A stretch of DNA of 64,000 bases from positions 85,112,846 to 85,176,845 of the forward strand of contig NC_061862.1 in NCBI RefSeq assembly GCF_907164915.1. The letters run 5' to 3'. The stretch comes from Impatiens glandulifera. Lineage: Eukaryota; Streptophyta; Magnoliopsida; Ericales; Balsaminaceae. The position numbers and the translations under genes were made by a program. The notes under the pieces are model-generated. The model did not search any database and was not told where the DNA came from. It saw nothing but the letters and a program-made list of their open reading frames with translations. Of this stretch, positions 59,236 through 64,000 are shown piece after piece. Numbering within the stretch: position 1 is the first letter of the stretch; the number at the start of each line of letters is the position of its first letter.

Positions 59236-59502
59236 ATTACATCTCTCATTCTTTATATTTTATATGAGATGAATGACAATCTCACCCCAGATTTTTTTTC
59301 TTCAGAGATCTTGATCATTTGAGCTCTTAAAGAGATATGACAAAAGGAAATCAAGAATGCAAAGATCACGTATTTGAATCTGAGCACGTTACATGATTGA
59401 GTGCTTGTCGACATCAAGAATGGTGCCTTGCCCATCAAAATCCAAGCTAGACCCCTTCTTCTTTGACCCAGCCAAAGGATCCTTCAGCACTATGGTCCAT
59501 AC
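59236..59502 (-). pseudogene. Fragment of an MRS2/CorA-type magnesium transporter gene
   Basis: The minus-strand frame from 59502 reads VWTIVLKDPLAGSKKKGSSL, DFDGQGTILDVDKHSIM, a stop, then RAQIQIRDLCILDFLLSYLF. This matches the conserved N-terminal region of plant MRS2 proteins: a KKKGS lead, the GQG-x-x-LDVDK block, an R-x-QI-x-ARDLRILDPLLSYPS-type block, then the segment before GREKAI. It has TAA inside the frame at about 59399-59397, another stop near 59307, and a degenerate continuation. The GMN pore and membrane segments are absent. It is a gene relic; how it arrived (capture or retrocopy) is unknown. The identification is from memory of the family, not a search. Confidence 0.55.
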
Positions 59503-60540
59503 TCAACCCAATGGAACATTTTGGGGATTTAGGAGGATCGTCCCAAACTTGTCCCAAAAAAACGGTACTTAAAATTGTTTGAATTATCAGTTGGAATCGA
59601 TGGATACCTAGATCTAAACCGACCCAATTTCTTACAAATATTTTTAACTTGTTTAACTTTTTTTTAACTGATTAATATATTTTTACCTTCTTAACATAAT
59701 TTCTACCTGTTAAATTCAATTTTGACCGAAGTAACAAAATTATAAATAATTTGATTGTACATTAAAAATAAAATTAATTAATCCACACATTAAAAAAATA
59801 TTTAATAAAAGAAAATTTGGATTAATTAAAGGAAATCAAACTACCCTAAATTATATTATATAAAAATAATAAATAATATATTTTTTAATATATATATATA
59901 TATATATTATTTATCTCTTTTCTCTAAAATATCTCTACTTCTTTCTCATCTTTACCGTTTTCAATTTTCATCACCATTCTATTTTACTTCATTATTCAGC
60001 AATAGTTCCAGGCCTACTAACCATCCCAAATAGAACCGGTCTATTTGGTTTGTGGAATTTAAATAAATCAGGCCTTTTAAAATTTTATTTAATTCAAACT
60101 TTCATTCTTCATTTCATTTAAAATAGACACAGGCCATTTTAAATTCTTTTTGAATTTGCAACACTTTATCAACTTTTTTTATTAGTTAAGGATTTTAAAA
60201 TTTTAAGTTGATCGTTTTTGAGATGCATTATTATTTGAAACAATCATACAAAAATTCACAACTAAAAATCATCGTTTATAAATAAAGTATTTTTTAATAA
60301 GGAGTTTGATGTGATAAGGAACAAACTCCCCCAGGAAAAATAATAAAATTATATTATATGAGAAATGATAGAGAGAATTTGAAAAAAAATTCAACTTACA
60401 CAATTTGATTAACTAGAAATTTCTCTCTTTTAACACTTTTTTCCTTTTTTCATCTCTATTTCTCTCGCATCATCATTCGTTATATTATATTTTCATAGAT
60501 ATAATCCCAACCAATTCTATGTTTATCCATTTTTTATTTT
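59503..60540. other. AT-rich intergenic DNA, nothing coding
   Basis: It contains (AT)n at about 59888-59908. No gene or element border that I can support. Confidence 0.5.
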
Positions 60541-61640
60541 TTTTTATCAATATATCCACCTTTTTATTCCCCTAACTAAAATACCATATTTTCTCACTAA
60601 ACTAATTAATTAATTAACTCATTAATTATATATTTCTCTCAATAAACTTAATAATTATTTAATTTTATAAACATGATATATATAATTAAAATTAATAATA
60701 CTTTATTAAATAATTAAAGTAAAATTTAAATATTATATATTAAAATAAAAAACATTATATAAATATTAAAATAAAAAATATTAAACAAATATGTACATAT
60801 TTTATTTTTATTTAATTTTATAAATATAATACACATAATTTAAATTAAACATATTAAATTAAATAATTTAAATAAATATTATAAATTAAAATCAAATATA
60901 TTATATAAAAGATAAAATAAAATAAAACTTTATTTTTATCTTTATACCTCTTATTTTATTCTTACAACTTTATTTTATCTTTATACATTTTATATAATAT
61001 ATTTTGTTTGAATTATTTATTTTTATCTTTAGTTAATTTTATAAATATATTATATTTAATTTTATTATAAGATACAAATTCTTTTTAAGTGGTTAAGACA
61101 CAATTCAATTTTATATACAACTTAATTTATCTATATACATATTAGTTTAATATTTATATAATGTATATTTATTTAAATTATTTATTTTTATTTGTTTAAG
61201 TTTACAAATCTAATATATATAATTAAAATTAAATATATAATTTTACAAAATTTAAATAGTCAATTAAGAATGATAGATGTAATTTAAATTAAATAATATA
61301 TATAAATATTATAAACTAAAATAAAATATATATTACGTAAACATTAAAAGTAAAAGGTATATTTTATGTAAGTGGTTAAATTTTATTTATATAATTTTAT
61401 TTTAACGTTTATGTAATGCACCCTAAACCCTAATTTATTTAATTTAACATGTCTAATGTTAATTATATAAATTATAATTATAAAATTAAGTAAAGATAAA
61501 AATGAGTAATTTTAATATTTATATAATATATATTTTATTTTAATTATTTAAGTATTATTATTTAATTATATAGATAAATTATATTAATATTTATTTGATG
61601 ATTTTTTATTGGGTATTTTCAGAAACTGAACAAAAATATG
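60541..61640. repeat. AT-rich inverted-repeat-like region related to the 8.7-9.6 kb foldback element
   Basis: Text such as ATTAAATTAAATAATTTAAA (about 60860) and, later in the complement sense, TTATTTAATTTAACATGT (about 61432) resembles the arms of the foldback element at 8712-9644. The arrangement of direct and complementary blocks suggests one or more decayed foldback or MITE copies, but no ends were found. AT-rich text makes chance similarity likely. Confidence 0.35.
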
Positions 61641-61719
61641 GCTATATTATAAAAAAATAAATAAAAGTTGGGAAGATAAAGAAATGATTTTCCCAAAATA
61701 ACTATTTTTTCCATAATAA

Positions 61720-61985
61720 CCATTGTAGCATTTGAAAAAGATAGATACGAGGTTAGAAGTTAAAATATTCATGTGATTAACCTATCTTTAACCTTGGTGA
61801 GTTAGGAAGTAGTTTAGTTAATCTCTTAATTAATTAGAAGTTAGTTTATTATTCTCTTTCTATACTCTATAAATATATGTAATAAAATATGGTTAAGATA
61901 TAATACTTAGCCGCCAAAGCTCATCATCTTTTCTTTGATTACTATTCTTCTTCTTTAACTATTCGTTTAAATTTTCAGTTTAACC
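61720..61985 (+). repeat. Probable 5' LTR (3' portion) of copia D
   Basis: This is the sequence directly upstream of a primer-binding site. It holds a TATA region, ACTCTATAAATATATGTAAT (about 61866), and a CTTCTTCTTT tract before the end. The outer edge is uncertain because no second LTR is in the window. Confidence 0.5.
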
Positions 61986-62730
61986 TAGTATCAGAGCAAA
62001 GGAAAACTCCAACAAGATCATGGAAGACAAGAACTATAATGCTCTTTCAAAATTTTCGTTAAAGCTCAACCAAAACAATTACGTGTTGTGGAAAGCACAT
62101 ATTTTACCCATTCAAGGGTTGCAGATCAAACAACTAATGGGAGAAGAAAATCCTTCGAATGAACGTGTACTTATCGTTCAAGACTGTGCAGTCAATAATA
62201 TCAAGAATCTAAAATATGAAGGATGGGAGATTCAAGATTCAAGAATACTAGGTTGGTTAATTTATACACTTACAGAAATTTTTACACAGAAGCAACAAAA
62301 ACAACAAACATACTCTAGTCATAAAAACCATGTTTTTTAGTCAATCTATTGCTAGAGTAATGCAATTGAAACTACAAAATCAAACACACAAAAGGAAAAC
62401 TCCACAATAAATGAGTGTTTGTATAGCATGAAATGGATAGCCCACTTACTTGCAATTGTTGGACAAAAAGTTCAAAATCTTGATAAGATTTTGCATATAC
62501 TCAGTGACCTTGGACCAAAATTCGAATCACTTATCATCGCAATCATAACAAGAGTTGAACCTATAAGTATCGGCGGACTTATAGGGCTTCTACTAAATAA
62601 CAAACAAAGACTTATTTCTTTCGACCAAGTTAATAATTTTTCTGTGAACATTGCTTGTTTGAGTGTCCGACCTCGTGGGTTTAGCTCAATTAGGCACTTA
62701 ATGAAACAAACAAACCTGTTGGGTCAAATT
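61986..62730 (+). pseudogene. Copia D primer site and gag remnant, interrupted by an LTR
   Basis: The primer site TAGTATCAGAGC (61986-61997) is one base off the Met-tRNA complement. ATG at 62020 opens MEDKNYNALSKFSLKLNQNN, then YVLWKAHILPI, the copia gag start. WEIQDSRILGWLIYTLTEIF follows, and then a stop at 62338-62340. In a shifted frame, LDKILHILSDLGPKFESLII and LIGLLLNNKQRLISFDQ match the later gag helices (the LGP and E-x-RL blocks). The frame ends at 62717 where the palindrome-rich LTR begins. Protease and pol are not in the window. Confidence 0.75.
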
Positions 62731-64000
62731 ATTTTGACTAAGTGTTGAAATAATTTACCCACTAATATTTTGATGATGAAATAATTTATGAGTTTTGATA
62801 CAGGTGTATTGAGACAACATATTATCAGACTTGGATCTAATGATGGTCATTAGACCGATCTTGGTTTTCATTCGCATAGAATTAGACGTACAGTCTAACT
62901 CATCGGAGTTAGATGTGTCGGTCTAATGGTTATTTAATAATTAGACGGGTTGTCTAATGAATACACGGAATTAGACGTGAGTCTAATAGAATTAGACGTA
63001 TAGTATAACTCATCGGAGTTAGACGTGTAAGTCTAATAGATGTAAAGAATTAGACGGATGGTCTAATGAATACACGGAATTAGACGTGAGTCTAATAGAA
63101 TTAGACGTACAGTCTAAATCATCGGAGTTAGACGTGTAAGTCTAATAGATGTAAAGAATTAGACGGATAGTCTAATGAATACACGGAATTAGACGTGAGT
63201 CTAATAGAATCAGACGTACAAGTCTAACTCATCGGAGTTAGACGTGTCGGTCTAATGGTTATTTAATAATTAGACGGGTTGTCTAATTAGTGAAAGTTAG
63301 ACGTGAGTCTAACTCCTTCGGATTAGTCTGAGGTAGAACCGGAATTAGACGCGTCAGTCTAACTCAGTGAGAGTTAGACGTGTCGGTCTAATGGTTATTG
63401 AATAATTAGATGGGTTGTCTAATTAGTGAAAGTTAGACGTGAGTCTAACTCCTTCAGATTAGTCTGAGGTAGAACCGGAATTAGACGCGCCAGTCTAACT
63501 CAATGAGAGTTAGACGTGTCGGTCTAATGGTTATTGAATAATTAAACGGGTAGTCTAATTAGTGAAAGTTAGATGCGAGTCTAACTCCTTCAGACAAATC
63601 TGAGGTAGAACCGGAATTAGACGTATAGTCTAACTCAGTGGAGTTAGACGTACCCGTCTAATGATTATTTTTATTACACGCGAGTCTAATTTTATTAGAC
63701 CAGGCGGTCTAATAGACGCTTTTCATTAGAAGGAGTTGACTTATTTCATTAGACTGATTTTCACAAATCTGTCTAACTGAAATACGTCTAATGCTCTATT
63801 TAAGTAGTACGCTTGAATCTAACATTTCTCCTACCCACGTGCTATAGTTGTACCCTACTTCTGCTCCACTTTCTTGTGAAGATTAGTACAGCAGCTATAT
63901 GCATCCAATCAAGGAATGCCACGTAAGAGAATTTTCCTCACATTACCCGTTTTGCAGGTACATCCCTGATGGAATATTCGGCGCACTACCAGTTCTGTAC
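62718..64000 (+). mobile_element. Second copy of the palindrome-rich LTR, truncated by the window end
   Basis: It starts TGTTGGGTCAAATTATTTTG, identical to the minus-strand start of the LTR at 31390. It then has GACTAAGTGTTGAAATAATT, a TTAGAC/GTCTAA array (62878-63780), CTACCCACGTGCTATAGTTG and GGTACATCCCTGATGGAATA, in the same order as the solo LTR. About 1.28 kb is visible of an expected 2 kb. It could be a solo LTR or the 5' LTR of a complete element. It interrupts copia D gag, so it is younger than that element. Confidence 0.8.
62878..63780. repeat. TTAGAC/GTCTAA palindrome array, second copy
   Basis: Higher-order units of about 117 bp contain AATTAGACGGATGGTCTAAT, ACACGGAATTAGACGTGAGT and CATCGGAGTTAGACGTGTAA. 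In the later half a second unit type contains TCTGAGGTAGAACCGGAATT, also found (in complement) at 30405 and 30540 in the first copy. Confidence 0.9.

Overview
This window reads as nuclear DNA of a flowering plant, most likely a eudicot. The basis is strong AT-richness, one plant-hormone gene with GT-AG/GC-AG introns, and a dense mix of plant transposon families: CACTA, Ty1/copia with Met-tRNA primer sites, a pogo-type element with flanking TA, hAT, LINE, tRNA-derived SINE and MULE-like elements. The species cannot be named from this sequence. Only one conventional cellular gene locus is present, a class-I gibberellin 2-oxidase at 36.35-37.56 kb. It has three exons and keeps all its iron and 2-oxoglutarate ligands, but carries an in-frame TAG at codon 103 where the family has tryptophan. 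As read here it is a recent pseudogene or null allele, unless that base is an assembly or sequencing error. A second host-gene trace is a short decayed piece of an MRS2/CorA-type magnesium transporter near 59.2-59.5 kb.

Layout. 0-8.2 kb: remains of two CACTA-like elements in the same orientation. The first contributes only a TnpA-like C-terminus. Between them lie an 83-bp hairpin array and a 465-bp direct duplication. The second keeps DUF4218, DUF4216 and Transposase_24 segments but has lost the catalytic transposase part. 8.6-22.7 kb: gene-free AT-rich DNA with a foldback element apparently nested in a MITE, tandem duplications (the clearest has a 520-bp period), a pair of SINEs and many (AT)n tracts, one about 200 bp long. 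22.7-24.5 kb: decayed LINE ORF1 (DUF4283). 24.9-28.5 kb: copia element A (minus strand, integrase missing). 28.6-31.7 kb: a tandem array of tRNA-derived SINE-like units split by a 2-kb solo LTR that is packed with TTAGAC/GTCTAA palindromes. 34.4-35.6 kb: a MULE-type element with about 260-bp terminal inverted repeats, a 10-bp target duplication and a candidate captured gene fragment. 36.2-37.6 kb: GA2ox. 38.1-42.9 kb: copia B. 45.6-50.9 kb: copia C (minus strand) with a 39-bp minisatellite. 52.3-53.6 kb: 335-bp tandem units. 54.3-58 kb: hAT remains interrupted by a pogo element. 58.6-59.0 kb: LINE reverse-transcriptase tail. 62-64 kb: copia D gag, interrupted by a second copy of the palindrome-rich LTR that runs off the window.

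All transposon coding regions carry stops or frameshifts, so none looks autonomous. I found no operon, CRISPR array, defence locus or credible new multi-gene system. The most interesting signals are the GA2ox nonsense codon, the two unrelated hairpin-array families, the tandem SINE array and the candidate Pack-MULE. All reading was by eye. Element ends, identities and ages are estimates unless exact bases are quoted.
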